Assembly (NCBI RefSeq): GCF_943734655.1
Contig: NC_071353.1
Span: forward strand, 76,454,121 to 76,518,120
Direction: 5' to 3'
Source: Sabethes cyaneus
Lineage: Eukaryota; Arthropoda; Insecta; Diptera; Culicidae
Length of the DNA stretch: 64,000 bases
Part shown: positions 32,445-43,275 of the stretch, in pieces
How the letters are laid out: each line of letters opens with the position of its first letter
Numbering within the stretch: position 1 is the first letter of the stretch
Notes under the pieces: model-generated
What the model saw: the letters and a program-made list of their open reading frames with translations, nothing else
Database searches by the model: none
Told to the model about the DNA's origin: nothing
Translations under genes and position numbers: made by a program

Positions 32445-34147
32445 TCTATACCTATAAAGAAGGATTTCTGTCTGTCTGTCTGTCCGTATGTTCCTTATAG
32501 AATCGAAAACTACTGAACCAATCGGCATGAAAGTATGCATGTAGAGGTTTTTTAGGGCCAGGAAAGGTTTTAGTGATGGTTAGAAACCCCTCCCCCCACT
32601 AAGAGGGGGGGCTCCCATACAAATGAAACACAAATTTCTGCATAACTCGACAACTAATCAAGCAAATAGAACAAAATTTGGCATGTGGGTGTTTTCGGTG
32701 ACAAGAATTTATTCTATGGTAAATTGAGACCCCTCCCCTCTTTATAAGGGGAATTATAATTCCTCTCTTCTTTAAAAGGGGGGGGGGCTTCCATACAAAT
32801 TTCCTCATAACTCGAGAACTAATCAAGCAAATGGAACCAAATTTGGCATGTGGAGGTTTCTGGAGGCAAAAATATTTTCCATGGTGAATTAGGACCCTTC
32901 CCAACTTTAAGAGGGGGTGATTCTACACAAATGACATACAAATTTCCTCATAACTCGAGAACTAATCAAGCAAATGGAACCAAATTTGGCATGTGGAGGT
33001 TTCTGGAGGCAAAAATATTTTCCATGGTGAATTAGGACCCTTCCCAACTTTAAGAGGGGGTGATTCTACACAAATGACATACAAATTTCCTCATAATTCG
33101 AGAACTAATCAAGCAAATAGACCCATATTTGGCATGTGGGTGTTTTTGGAGGCAACCATTTTTTCTATGATGAATTAGGACCCCTTACCTTTTTAAGAGA
33201 GGGGGCTCTCATACAAACGAAATACAAATTTCCTCACAACTCTAGAACTAATCAAGCAAATGGAACCAAATTTATCACCCGCATGATAAATTTGGTTCCA
33301 TTTGCTTGATTAGTTCTAGAGTATTTGTAGGCAAGAATATTTTCTATGGTATATTTTATATGGATTTCCCCACTTTAAGAGGGTGGGGGGGCTCCTATAC
33401 AAATGAAAAACAAATTTCCTCATAACTCGAGAACTAATCAAGCAAATGGAACCAAATTTGACATGTAAGTGGTTTTGGACGCAAGATTTTTTTCTATGGT
33501 GAATTGAGACCCCTCTCTTCTTTAGAAAGCGAGTTATGGCCCATCTCCCCTTTAAGAGGGTGGACTTCCATACAAATGAAATGCAAATTTCCTCTTATCT
33601 CGAGAACTATTCATCAAATGGAACCAAATTTGGCATGTGGGAGTTTTAGATGGCAGAAATTTTTTCTATGGTGAATTACGACCCCTTCCCCTTTTAAGAG
33701 TGGAGCTCCCATACAAATGAAATTCAAATTTCCTTATAACTTGAGAACTAATCAAGCAAATGGAACCAAATTTGGCATGTGGGAGATTTTGGAATCTTGA
33801 ATTTATTTTATGATAGTTAGAGACCTCTCACCCCTGTGGTAGGGGGATATGGACTCTCATACAAATAAAACAGAATTTTTTGCGAAACTCAAAAACTAAT
33901 CGAACTCGAGAAATTCGAGACTCTTCCATAAAACATTAGTCAATACAAGACCACAAAAACTATCTATAGTAAAACTAGATCATTCAGGACGAGACGGTCG
34001 CGAGTGTTGCCGGTGACCCGCCGTCGGAAGCGCCGCCCACTGGGGGGCTTGCAAAACTCGAGATTGTGACAAAGATCATCCGATATTCATGATTTATGTA
34101 CAACACAGGTTAATTTGTGGCAATACGAAGTTTGTCGGGTCAGCTAG
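32445..34147 (+). mobile_element. Non-autonomous Helitron-like element with internal modules
   Basis: 1703 bp from TCTATACCTATAAAGAAGG (5' TC, followed by a (CTGT)n run) to GGGTCAGCTAG with host T after it, matching the Helitron 5'-TC...CTRR-3' pattern. The inside consists of roughly ten 120-150-bp modules, each with CTCGAGAACTAATCAAGCAAA, a GGAACCAAATTTGGCATGTG phrase and a C-run/G-run pair. No Rep-helicase is encoded. No convincing 3' hairpin is visible, so the superfamily is inferred from the ends. Confidence 0.6.
33240..33321. repeat. Perfect 38-bp inverted repeat (foldback) in the Helitron
   Basis: Two exact 38-nt arms (33240-33277 and 33284-33321) around a 6-nt loop CCCGCA. The arms are made of the module phrase from CTCTAGAACTAATC through AAATTTATCA. 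Such a structure can arise when replication switches template within a module. Confidence 0.9.
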
Positions 34148-35270
34148 TATACTATAAAATCAAAAACAGTTGGTTGTACAGGTTTAACGCAACATTTTTA
34201 CGAAACAGGACATAAATTTAATTTTGACGAGACTAAAATAGTGGAAAAGATTTCAAAACATAACACAAGATTGATTGCCGAAACCTTTTATATAAAGATT
34301 AGAGGTGAGGAAAACATCGTTAACAAACAAATTGACTCTGTAGCATTCAAAACCGCATACAACCCTGGTATACTAAAATTTGGGAGAGAAGAAAATAGAA
34401 GATAGTTTATGTGTTTGTAAAGAGATAGAGTGTATAGTGTAAAGTCGTAAATTTGGAAGTTTGAATTTAAATTTGATTTGTATTATGTGTAATGTTGGTT
34501 AATATATTATTTTAGTGTCCGCTCCAAACGAAACGTAACTCGAAACGTACGAACAAACTGGCATTTAAGTTGGTATTTATTTTCGCCGAAAACCGCCGAT
34601 CACTAGAAGCAAACAAACCATTCTTAGAAAAATGTAAATTGAAAGAAGAAAATAAAATGTACAGTACAGTTTTAAAAGAAAGATTCATTGTGATAATAAT
34701 TTGAAAAATATTTTTTAAAACAAAGCCAACGAAATTACAGGTGTATAAATCGTCGTTTGGGTCTAGGCTAGGGAAATCGTGTTTGCATGTGATTAGTAGA
34801 AAAATAAATATTGAAAAACATAACTTTTCAATCAATATTGGCTGTTTAGCAATTGTATAATTTTTAAAAACATCACATAACAAAATTGCTGGACATTTTT
34901 TATATCCAACGACATGTTGATGACAAAATTCCATGTAGGGGACATGTGTATAATGTGGCACCGGTGGGCAATACGCCCCAGTTCGTTTATTCATAAACTA
35001 GCACAAATTAAAATGAAAACCAATAAGAAACCTTAAAATTCGATGAAACAGCCTACTATGCAAGTTTGACAGTTAATTTAGATGAAAATACAATATTTTG
35101 ACAATATCTAACAAAATTTCAGCTGGGGCATATTGCCCGCATACACGAGAAACCCAAATTTTAGACGCCGTTTTTAAATAATTCGTAGCATTTTTACTCT
35201 ATAATATTAAAGGAAGTAAACAGTTGCAATTGATTTTCAACTCAAAAATTAACATATATTTGTAGTTATA
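34148..35270. other. AT-rich region, no gene supported
   Basis: A 160-codon minus-strand frame (34512-34994) has no recognisable domain, low complexity and AT-driven composition, and I do not support it as a gene. Two phrases, GGGCAATACGCCCCAG (34967) and CTGGGGCATATTGCCC (35123), form an inverted pair about 160 bp apart and may be the ends of a small element. Confidence 0.4.
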
Positions 35271-35649
35271 CAGTGGACCCCCGTTCGTTTGAACGATTCC
35301 TCATGCAAACTTTTTAATTTGAACAGCTTTTAATTTGAACAACTGGCAACTCTACATATGCTGGAACTTGTGTGATCTACTCGCCCTACTCTTTGTTATT
35401 GTTTTGGTGGTTTGATTCAGTTGGCAGTTGCAAGCATCGAATATTTCATTGTCCGATCAGATTTCTACCATAATCGTTGGGAAAACGCATTGTGAAACAG
35501 ATTGAACACGCTAGATCAGTACAAACAAATCGCGTTTATGTGCATTGTCTGCATAATCAAATGATGTCGTATTGAGAATGACATTTGAACCATTTTTAAT
35601 TTGCACGTCGTGCAAACCAACGGGGTTCAAATTAAAAAGTGTTCCACGG
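35271..35649. mobile_element. Small TIR element (CAGTGGA ends, TA flanks)
   Basis: Left end CAGTGGACCCCCGTTCG after TA (35269-35270). The right end inverted reads CCGTGGAACACTTTTTAATTTG before TA (35650-35651). Both ends continue into TTTTTAATTTGAAC-type sequence and a CCCGTT phrase. About 380 bp, non-coding. Ends of this kind occur in pogo/Tigger-type elements. The TIRs are imperfect, so this is moderate at best. Confidence 0.45.
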
Positions 35650-35899
35650 TAACGTTAATCTTGGGAAGCCCTTTTGAAATATATCCATTTATTCTTAAGG
35701 GGGGCACATTATACTACATTACCTTAGCGGTAAAAAAGTTATTCCTGTTTATAATATTTACTCTTCTTTATCGATAGACTTCGTAGCTGGTTATAAGAGT
35801 ACAGGACAATTACGGGGCTAGTGTAACGATCCTACTGACTCTAACAGTACCACCCAGCCAAGATTCGAACATATGACGACTGGTTTGTTAGACAATGCA

Positions 35900-36130
35900 G
35901 CAATGAAACTTAAAGCTAACTGGGCGGTTGTTGTCTAGCAGCGAAAAACATAATCGATTTTATCGCTGCTTTCAACAGAGCGTAATCAGTAGTATTAATA
36001 ACCTTACTTTCAAAGTGGTTATAAAAACCTTCGGAAGAGTGGGACCCTTGGCAGCATGATGGTTTTATAGCTGCTGTTAGAAGGTCGTGAGGAACGCACA
36101 TTTTTATAAACTTGGTGTTAAAAATCATAT
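35900..36130. repeat. Partial relative of the CCCAAGTAACA element
   Basis: The phrases CAGCGAAA, GCTGCTTT.A.CAGAGC, GTGGTTATAAAA, GAGTGGG..CTTGG and TTTTATAGC appear in the same order as at 12850-13050 inside the TIR element at 11929-13105. Both terminal CCCAAGTAAC ends are missing here. Non-coding remnant upstream of the amon exons. Confidence 0.55.
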
Positions 36131-36159
36131 CATAATCATTTCTGTATGTTGGTCTGGGC

Positions 36160-36400
36160 TGTGTGTGTATGGTTGTGTGTGTACGTATGTGTCTGTGTGG
36201 GGAAAAGCTCGATGCCTGGCGCACTAATGATGATATTCATCATGTGGCACAGTGTGGGACTCTAACCCACTAAAAACCTCAGTGTTTGTGGCCCGGAATC
36301 CTCCCGGGACCTTTACAAGGCGACTACTTCGAGGTCTGTGTGTGCGTGTGTTTGTCTCTTTGTGTGAAAATGTGAGTATGACAGGGTTGATGGTCGGTTG
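36160..36400 (-). mobile_element. Short R1-clade 3' tail inserted in a GT/ACAY tract
   Basis: About 130 bp (36201-36336) match the 3' UTR of the R1 element at 51306-51390, sharing CACAGTGTGGGACTCTAACC and CACTAAAAACCTCA. On both sides lie GT-rich microsatellite blocks (36160-36200 and 36337-36370) which read ACAY on the R1 coding strand. This looks like a heavily 5'-truncated R1-clade insertion into its preferred microsatellite target, 75-110 bp before an amon exon. Confidence 0.65.
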
Positions 36401-36444
36401 GCTGTGGCATTAAAAAATATAACTGATGTGTACGTTTTTTTCAG

Positions 36445-36552
36445 CTTGCTGGAAGCTCAGGCCGAGAGTTTCATTTTCGACATGCTTCACTCCCGCATGC
36501 TAGGACACGTAGAAGTTTGATACATGCGAGGGTTTTAAAGAAAGAACCATTG
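36445..36552 (+). CDS. amon: amon (prohormone convertase 2), exon for end of pro-domain
   Basis: Internal coding exon of amontillado, the insect orthologue of proprotein convertase 2, which cleaves neuropeptide and hormone precursors at dibasic sites in the secretory pathway. The exon starts after a TTTTTTTCAG acceptor and ends at TTG with donor GTAAGA. It encodes GREFHFRHASLPHARTRRS and then LIHARVLKKEPLV. This fits the C-terminal half of the inhibitory pro-domain, with RTRR as the likely internal (secondary) cleavage site. It splices in phase to the exon at 36606 (…EPL joined to VHSAIQQ). Upstream exons with signal peptide and the first part of the pro-domain are not recognisable in the preceding 36 kb. 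Confidence 0.82.
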
Positions 36553-36605
36553 GTAAGAATAACTAATCTAATATCTATTATACCAATTCAAATGATTGAT
36601 TTTAG
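36553..36605 (+). other. amon: amon 53-bp intron
   Basis: Short intron GTAAGAATAA...TTGATTTTAG between the two amon exons, with standard GT-AG ends. Its size is usual for insect short introns. Joining across it keeps the protein in frame. Confidence 0.85.
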
Positions 36606-36861
36606 GTACACTCTGCCATTCAACAAATTGGTTTCACGCGTGTCAAGCGAGGCCTCCATCCAGCAATACCTGCAGTTTATGTCTCCGAAAAAGCAGATCA
36701 CAATGTTGGGAAAGCTCCTACTGATCCATATTTTCCACTCCAATGGTATCTAAAAAACACTGGACAAAATGGTGGGAAACTACGGTTAGATTTAAATGTT
36801 CAGGCTGCTTGGGATCAAGGCATTACGGGTAAAAACGTAACTACAGCAATAATGGATGATG
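36606..36861 (+). CDS. amon: amon (prohormone convertase 2), exon with maturation site and catalytic Asp
   Basis: 256-bp exon between acceptor GATTTTAG and donor G-GTAAGA. It encodes VHSAIQQIGFTRVKRG, where KR-G is the primary autoprocessing site releasing the mature enzyme. Then comes the start of the S8 catalytic domain: DPYFPLQWYLKNTGQNGG, LRLDLNVQAAWDQGITGKN and TTAIMDD(G). The IMDDG form of the catalytic-Asp motif is characteristic of PC2 rather than furin (LDDG). The last codon is split after its first base. The frame is open and no residue looks unusual. Exons for the His and Ser catalytic motifs, the P-domain and the C-terminus must lie downstream, beyond 64000 or unrecognised. Signals of purifying selection would be expected here and nowhere else in the window. 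Confidence 0.9.
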
Positions 36862-37195
36862 GTAAGAAATTAAGAGCGTTACTCATTCACAGCCAAACAG
36901 ACACAACACTCGCTGTTTATTTATTCACTGTAGCGGTAATTTAGTTTTGGCCTTTCGTGAAATATTTGTTGTATTTGTACTTTTATTACATCAGCTATGC
37001 GCCTAACAGTTGTGCGCAGGCGAAATTTGTTTTGCACTCACCTAGAAAAAACCCGATTAAATCCACCTATTGGTGGAAGGAACCTTTGTTATACCATCTT
37101 ATCTGTCATTTGGGTTAGAAATCGACAAGTCTTCGGAACATAATTCGACTCTTGTTAACGTTGTGTTAGATATTATCAATGCGTTTTCAATGTAC

Positions 37196-37500
37196 TATGC
37201 ATATGGGTCATTCCACGGGAAATTTACAGTCAAATTTTTTTTTCTCTTTGGAATATTTTTTTACGTTTAACAAAGAAAAATCGACACGTATTTTTTTATT
37301 TCGATGTTACTGTTGGAATTCGCAAGATATGATTTTTTAAGTATTGTAATTCGAAAAAATCACTATTTTTTAAATACTGATTGTAAACATAGTTTGTAAT
37401 ATTAAGAAATGACTTTTTACCAGATGTGTTCACTGTTCCACAAGCTTTCAAAATTGGTATATCCTATCTCCCCTCGATTGTTTTTCAATAGTTAAATAGT
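37196..37500. repeat. Dispersed repeat, empty-site counterpart of 42545-45575
   Basis: Its inverted sequence matches 42545-42663 joined directly to 45394-45570, that is, the flanks of the ITmD37E insertion without the transposon. At the insertion point it has a single TA (TCTTAATATTACAAAC). It begins with ATGGGTCATTCCA, a phrase also seen at 46697 and, inverted, at 45550. Confidence 0.75.
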
Positions 37501-37885
37501 GCATTTTTATAAACAATTGCAATTTTTTCGATTTTTTTTATTTTAAAATATTTGCTGACCTTTCTCGAAGAAATATGCAAAATTTGGAAATGGAGAAATG
37601 AAAACTCTGGAAGTTATGAGTTTTTATGTCTCGACGTTCTAACCCACGGGCAGCTTCATAACGAGGCCGCCTTTGATGCTAATTAAGTGTAACGTGTCGT
37701 TGAAGCGCTCGCGTTCGTCCGCTCGTTTGCATTAACGTGCGCACTTCGATATAAAAAATCATAGCTTATAGAAGTTTTCATTTCTCCATTTTTGCATGCT
37801 TCTTCGAGAAAGACCAACAAATATTTTAAAATAAAAAAATCAAGAAAAAAAGTTTCAACTTTGAAAAAATTGCAATTGTTTATAA
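37500..37885. repeat. Foldback element with long inverted arms
   Basis: About 110-bp arms in inverted orientation (37490-37610 and 37765-37885): TTTATAAACAATTGCAATTT at one end and its inverse AAATTGCAATTGTTTATAAA-type at the other, with CTTTCTCGAAGAA and GAAATGAAAACT matching further in. About 150 bp of unrelated, GC-richer loop. Non-coding. Confidence 0.7.
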
Positions 37886-38109
37886 AAACCCGAATTAATC
37901 CACCTAGCGGCGTGACCTAGCCTTTCTACTGCCACAATAATCATTATTTAATTTCTCAGAAACATCTGAACAGAACAGAAAAATAATGTTAACACAAAAG
38001 ATAATTTTTGCAGACTTGAATGAATATATATAGAAAATTAGAAATTACCCCCTATCGGGTCTACAGACGGCCTTAACTTTCGGGCTTCAGAGCCACATAC
38101 GAAACATAA

Positions 38110-38230
38110 GAAAAACAAAAAGTTATTTATATCCTTTAATTTTACTACTGTGTTTTATTGATAAATACGTATTTCGGTCTCGACGTGTGACCTTCAACAG
38201 TTTCTAACTAACTTAGACTGTTTTGTTTTG
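38110..38230 (-). ncRNA. Hammerhead-like motif of Penelope-type end (copy 1)
   Basis: On the minus strand: CTGTTGA (38200-38194), one A, stem II GGTC...GACC (38192-38189 with 38179-38176), GAAA (38175-38172), then TACGTATTTATC. This is the order of the hammerhead core (CUGANGA, stem II, GAAA). One core position is changed (A6 to U) and an extra A precedes stem II. Inserted within the dispersed repeat related to 630-1170. Confidence 0.5.
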
Positions 38231-38735
38231 AATTGACAATATGAAATATGTGTTCATAGCAGATGTTTTGATATTTTGATATTAATATTGTGCTTCCCGA
38301 GAAAATATTTCGTTTTCCAGTTTAATATAGTTGTGCGCAAAGGTAAATCATATATTATTGACAGTGTAAGCACGTGTAAGTTTTTTATGTTTATGCTCTT
38401 ATTCTTTGCTTAGATAATATTTGTTTTGTCCTATTACGTACAGACTTACAAACAACACAGTTACAATGTCTTACGTTAACCGAAAATAATAAAATTTAAA
38501 TGCTGATTGCGTTTGTGAAAAATTTGTCCATGTTTGAACGGGCAAACACGAAGCAAGCTACCCTAGCATTCAGCTGATGAGCGAGAGAGAAATATTGTTG
38601 TTTTTCTCATCACTCTTGCGTTGACAGTTTCTTACGAGATTTCGTAAGAGTGTAAAAGAGATACTTTGACTGCGAGCAACCAGAACAGAGCTGCGCGCAA
38701 CTGTTAGGCGCACAACTAAACCGACGAAAGAAAAA

Positions 38736-39262
38736 TTTTAGATAATAATCGCAATACCATGCGTTCAAAAGTTGGCATCTTTGAAAAACAAGAATTCAGA
38801 AAAATTATTATTATACTTCACTTTTGAAGAAATAGGATATGTACAACAAAATGATCAATCTGAAAATTTTACTATTAGTTTGTTTGGCTTCAATTTTGCA
38901 ACATATCTAAATTAGAAAAAATAACTGATTAGAGCATTAGATATGAAAAAGAGAAATTTCTTAGCTGGTGCTCCTTCAGATAATTATTTTTGCATAAAAA
39001 TCAAAACTTAAGCTTCTTTTGAATGTACTTTCATGAAAAGATAGTCATTAGCTTGATCGCATCGTTTTTACAATGTTAGAGGGTTAGGAAAACAAGATGC
39101 GGTCGAAAAATAGTGCAAAAGCTGCGCCATAAACATGCTTGAGAATAGGAAATATGAATCGATATGATTTCCAGTGCTTGTCATTTTTGATTTATTTATT
39201 AAAACATGATACATGACATAAGACATCTGTCCTTTAAAATGTCACTAACGAAAACAAATCTT
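38736..39262. other. No feature recognised
   Basis: AT-rich intronic-type DNA. I see no coding region, RNA gene or inverted ends. Confidence 0.4.
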
Positions 39263-39382
39263 AAGGCCCAGACACAATGCATACGGATTTTACTACGTTG
39301 CGGCAATTTGACAGTTTTTCCATAGGTTTTCTGTCAAATATCCGCAACGTAATAAAATCCGTATGCATTGTGTTTGGGCCTT
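39263..39382. repeat. 120-bp foldback MITE
   Basis: Two 52-nt arms (39263-39314 and 39331-39382) complementary at 48 of 52 positions, beginning AAGGCCCAGACACAATGCAT. A relative lies at 49022-49118, whose end CAATGCATACAGAATTGCGG can be aligned. Non-coding. Confidence 0.8.
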
Positions 39383-39574
39383 TACAAAGTTACTACCGTG
39401 CAACGTTTACTTCCTATTTTTCATATAACATTTCTAAGCTCTAATACCTAATGATTGAAAAGAGCATCTATTGATGCGCAAAATTTGTTTGAAATTTGTA
39501 TAAATTTATTTGGAAAAATCAACTCACTTGTATTTTTAATCCTATACACCACTTTACCGACATGCTTAAATTAA

Positions 39575-40350
39575 GGGGAAACCGAAAGTGGCTCAAAGAT
39601 GGCTGGATAAATGGCTACCATTCGAAGCATGTATTGTTTTGCGCCTTAAAAATGCATCTGTATTGGCAGAGCATGCTTTCGCCACGTAATCAGTGCTTCC
39701 AGCGCTGTTATAATTTCCTAAAACTTGTAATTCAATTTATCGATCTGCTATGTATCAATAAACGCTCAGCAAAACATAATTGCTAATGGAAAATAAATTT
39801 AACTGAACATATCGATCATTACGTGTTCATAAAAGCGACCAATGTATAATTTGGAATTAGTTAATAGATTTTTGGTTACGCACATATTTCGTTGAACTAG
39901 CGCTTTGAAAGCGCTCCGAAAAAGCAGCAACACAGTATCAAACTTTCGTCACATCAATGAGCTTTTAAAGAGCTTTCAACTTTCGCCGCATCGATGTGCT
40001 TAGAGTGAAATAAACAAAAAAAAAGCCAACGCAGGAATCAAAAACGCAATCCGATGCAAGCGGATTAATTAAACATCCTAGTGATCTTACACATTATTCA
40101 GTTGCTGCTGTTAATTTTGATTGAATCGGAATGCCTTGATAAAGAAAACAAACCCTTTTTCGGGATGTTTGTAGTCAGTGCGGTTGGCTGCGGATCAGCT
40201 GTTTATGTTTGCAAGCTCCGCTATTTGACATATATTACCAATACTAATGCAATATTCAAATAAACGTTTAGGTTTTTAACGAACACACGAGGTGTACAGT
40301 ACAGTGTTTGTCGCACTAACACAATAACGTTAGCCACTTTCGGTTCCGCC
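39575..40350. mobile_element. TIR element with TTAA flanks
   Basis: 776 bp. Left end GGGGAAACCGAAAGTGGCT and inverted right end GGCGGAACCGAAAGTGGCT match at 17 of 19 positions. TTAA stands immediately outside both (39571-39574 and 40351-40354). TTAA duplication is the mark of piggyBac and Kolobok-type elements. No transposase. A 96-codon frame at 39496-39786 crosses the left end, so it is not a gene. Confidence 0.65.
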
Positions 40351-40465
40351 TTAACTGCTTTTTTTCGCTTTTTGCTTTTCTTGTACAATTGTGAGTAACA
40401 GCAAGTGAAGAAAATGACAATTGAAATCTGAAATCAAAGAAAAGAAAAAGCTTTTCGATTGAATC

Positions 40466-40583
40466 TCACTATTTAATATTTATTTGCAACGGATACGTAG
40501 TTCGCCTACGACGTGCAGGCTTCATCAGTGTCTTATTTCAAAGCGTATACGTATCTGTCGCGAATGAATATTAAATAGTGGAA
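40466..40583 (-). ncRNA. Hammerhead-like motif with long closing stem (copy 2)
   Basis: Minus strand: CTGATGA (40528-40522), A, stem II GCCT...AGGC (40520-40517 with 40507-40504), then GAAC (40503-40500). Outside it TACGTATC-type strands (40491-40499 and 40548-40555) pair, and pairing extends through AATATTAAATAGTG (about 40568-40582 with 40467-40480), giving a closing helix of some 30 interrupted pairs. This is the layout of a type III hammerhead: stem III open, loops on stems I and II. Deviations: GAAC instead of GAAA, an extra A before stem II, weak stem I. Confidence 0.5.
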
Positions 40584-40602
40584 TTTAGTCGGTAAAAGTT
40601 TT

Positions 40603-41603
40603 TGACGTAGGACTACGTCTTACGGCAAGTTTTGAGATAGGGTGTCATTCCAAAAAATCGAAAAATGCGAGCGTCACGAAAAATGAAAGGTTTTGAGCGC
40701 TAATAGCTCAGCGGTTTTCCGATCGATTTTCAATATTCTTACACCAACTGATCGGAAAATCTTCTAAGAATTGACCCAAATAAAGAAAAGTATGGATTCT
40801 TAATGTTGAACTATTGAAAAATTGAAAATAATGAACCTATGTTTTACCAGAATTCTCGCTTCGTGATTGGTTGGAAGATTCTTCACGATGATCTAAACCT
40901 ATACCAATTTGATGTCTGTGCTTGGGAAGTAAGCCAAAACAAGTGACAAAGTTCCCCCATTCCAACAAGATTTCTTAACACCGCAGTTAAACGTAGACCA
41001 TTTTGATGTCCTTGCTTGGGAAGTACGCCAGAAAGAGTGACAAAGCCCCCTCGTGCCAAAAGATTTCTTACGAATGCGATTAAACCTAGTCTAATTTGAT
41101 GTCTGTGTTAGGGAAGTGTGCCAAAAAAAATGACATAAGTTCACTGTCCCAACAGATCGCAAATTCTTTACTGCGAGACTATTAAACCTCGGCGAATTTG
41201 ATATCTGTGTTGGAAAAATGTGCTACAGCTGTAGTGTTCGGTTATAATACGACTCTGTATGAAAACGCATGCTGCCGTTTCATATGCTGTTGATAAAATA
41301 GGATAGAATTGGTAAAATCTCTTCAAGGTGGGGAACCATGGGTAATAAAAACAATCTTTAATTGCAGTAAGGTAACAGGAAAGCAATAGTTTGTGTGCTT
41401 GATTTTGTTAAATTGTTTTCAAATGCACAGTCTTTTGAGAATTGAACGTATGCAATGTTACTACTTTGATAAATGTTACCTACAACGCATGTAGCATGTA
41501 TATTTGTTGCATATAGCATGTATACATGAAGAATCGAATGATTACAAGCATGAATACATGCTACTATCACTACAAAGAGACTTACGTAGTCCTGCGTCAC
41601 CTA
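40603..41603. repeat. Repeat with GACGTAGGACTACGT inverted ends and 94-bp tandem units
   Basis: Left phrase GACGTAGGACTACGTCTTAC (40605) and, inverted, GACGCAGGACTACGTAAG (41581-41598) suggest terminal repeats about 1 kb apart. The centre (40893-41225) is a 94-bp unit repeated about 3.5 times (TTTGATGTCTGTG.TTGGGAA phrase). A related end lies at 9224. Non-coding. Confidence 0.5.
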
Positions 41604-41739
41604 TATATGCGATCGTGTCTTGTACACAACCCCTCTGATTTTTCTTTTCTTTAATTTCAGTAATAATAATAAAATGTGTGATGTTTTTCATTGAACTAAT
41701 GTTTATATGTTTCAAAAATATGTTTTAAATACTATTTTT

Positions 41740-42550
<811 letters not shown>

Positions 42551-42934
42551 AAGGCAAAACGTACTATTTAACTACTGAAAAACAATCGAAAGGAGGTATG
42601 GTATACCTTTTTTGAAAGCTTGTGGAATAGTGAACACATCTGGTAGAAAGTCATTTTTTGATAAGGCTTGTTCGCGACAAAATCTGGACACCTCAATTTT
42701 ACAATAAAACAAATTTGCTAGAAGCAGGGGCGTAGCTTCAAATCTCGGCTGGGAGAGGCTGTAAAAGTCCATAAGACCAAGCCGAGATACGGCCAGGGTC
42801 GAAACAAGCCAACAATTTATCCTGCACACTTTTCAAGATCGCTCTTGAGGGGGTAATTCGACAAGCGGATGTCGAAAAAAGAAGTTTGATTTTCAGTAAA
42901 TGTAGCAAACTACGCAGGCTACGCGTTTTGATAT

Positions 42935-43275
42935 TAAAACCAGAAACTCTGTCACGGCGGAGGCCATTTACGCTAGACTGAAAGCGGAGGCTAGGAGGAT
43001 TGCGTTTAAAATAAATGCGTCGAAGACCAAATACATGTATGGTAGAGGTTCAAACGAGAGCAACGTGCGCTTTTCGCGGACGGCAATTGTTGGCAGCGAC
43101 GAACCAGAAGTGGTAGATGAGCTCGTGTATGTGGGATCGCTGTTGGTCACGGACAGCAACACAAATGAGGAGATCCTGCAACGTATTCAAGCAGGACATC
43201 AAGCATTCTTCGTAAAACGGCACGATCAAGAGGCATAAGCCGCCGTACGAAGCTGACAATGTATAAACCCCTTCT
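42935..43275 (+). pseudogene. RTE-clade RT fragment
   Basis: C-terminal (thumb) part of an RTE reverse transcriptase: ARLKAEARRIAFKINASKTKYMYGRGS, cited in part, then DEPEVVDELVYVGSLLVTDSN and QRIQAGHQAFF. It matches the region 56420-56600 of the fuller RTE (KAEAKRIGLVINVSKTKYM, VEEFVYLGSLVTADND). Truncated at both ends, carried within the hAT-like element. Confidence 0.8.

Larger units (their letters stand above)
36945..38735. repeat. Composite intronic repeat with inverted ends
   Basis: Region after the amon exon. The phrase GCGCCTAACAGTTGTGCGCAG (36996) recurs inverted at 38694 (CGCGCAACTGTTAGGCGC), and CTTTCGTG/CGACGAAAG lie just outside, suggesting an approximately 1.8-kb element with inverted ends. 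Inside are the dispersed repeat at 37196-37500, a foldback (37500-37885), and the relative (37880-38290) of 630-1170. No coding sequence seen. Confidence 0.5.

Noticed and set aside
32590..34000. CRISPR-like regular repeats
   Set aside because: Modules are 120-150 bp, variable, without unique spacers, in a eukaryotic genome; they belong to a Helitron-like element.
34512..34994. 160-codon minus-strand frame
   Set aside because: No recognisable motif, AT-driven composition, includes repeat phrases; no support as a gene.
39496..39786. 96-codon plus-strand frame as a possible host exon
   Set aside because: Crosses the left TIR of the TTAA element; no homology recognised.
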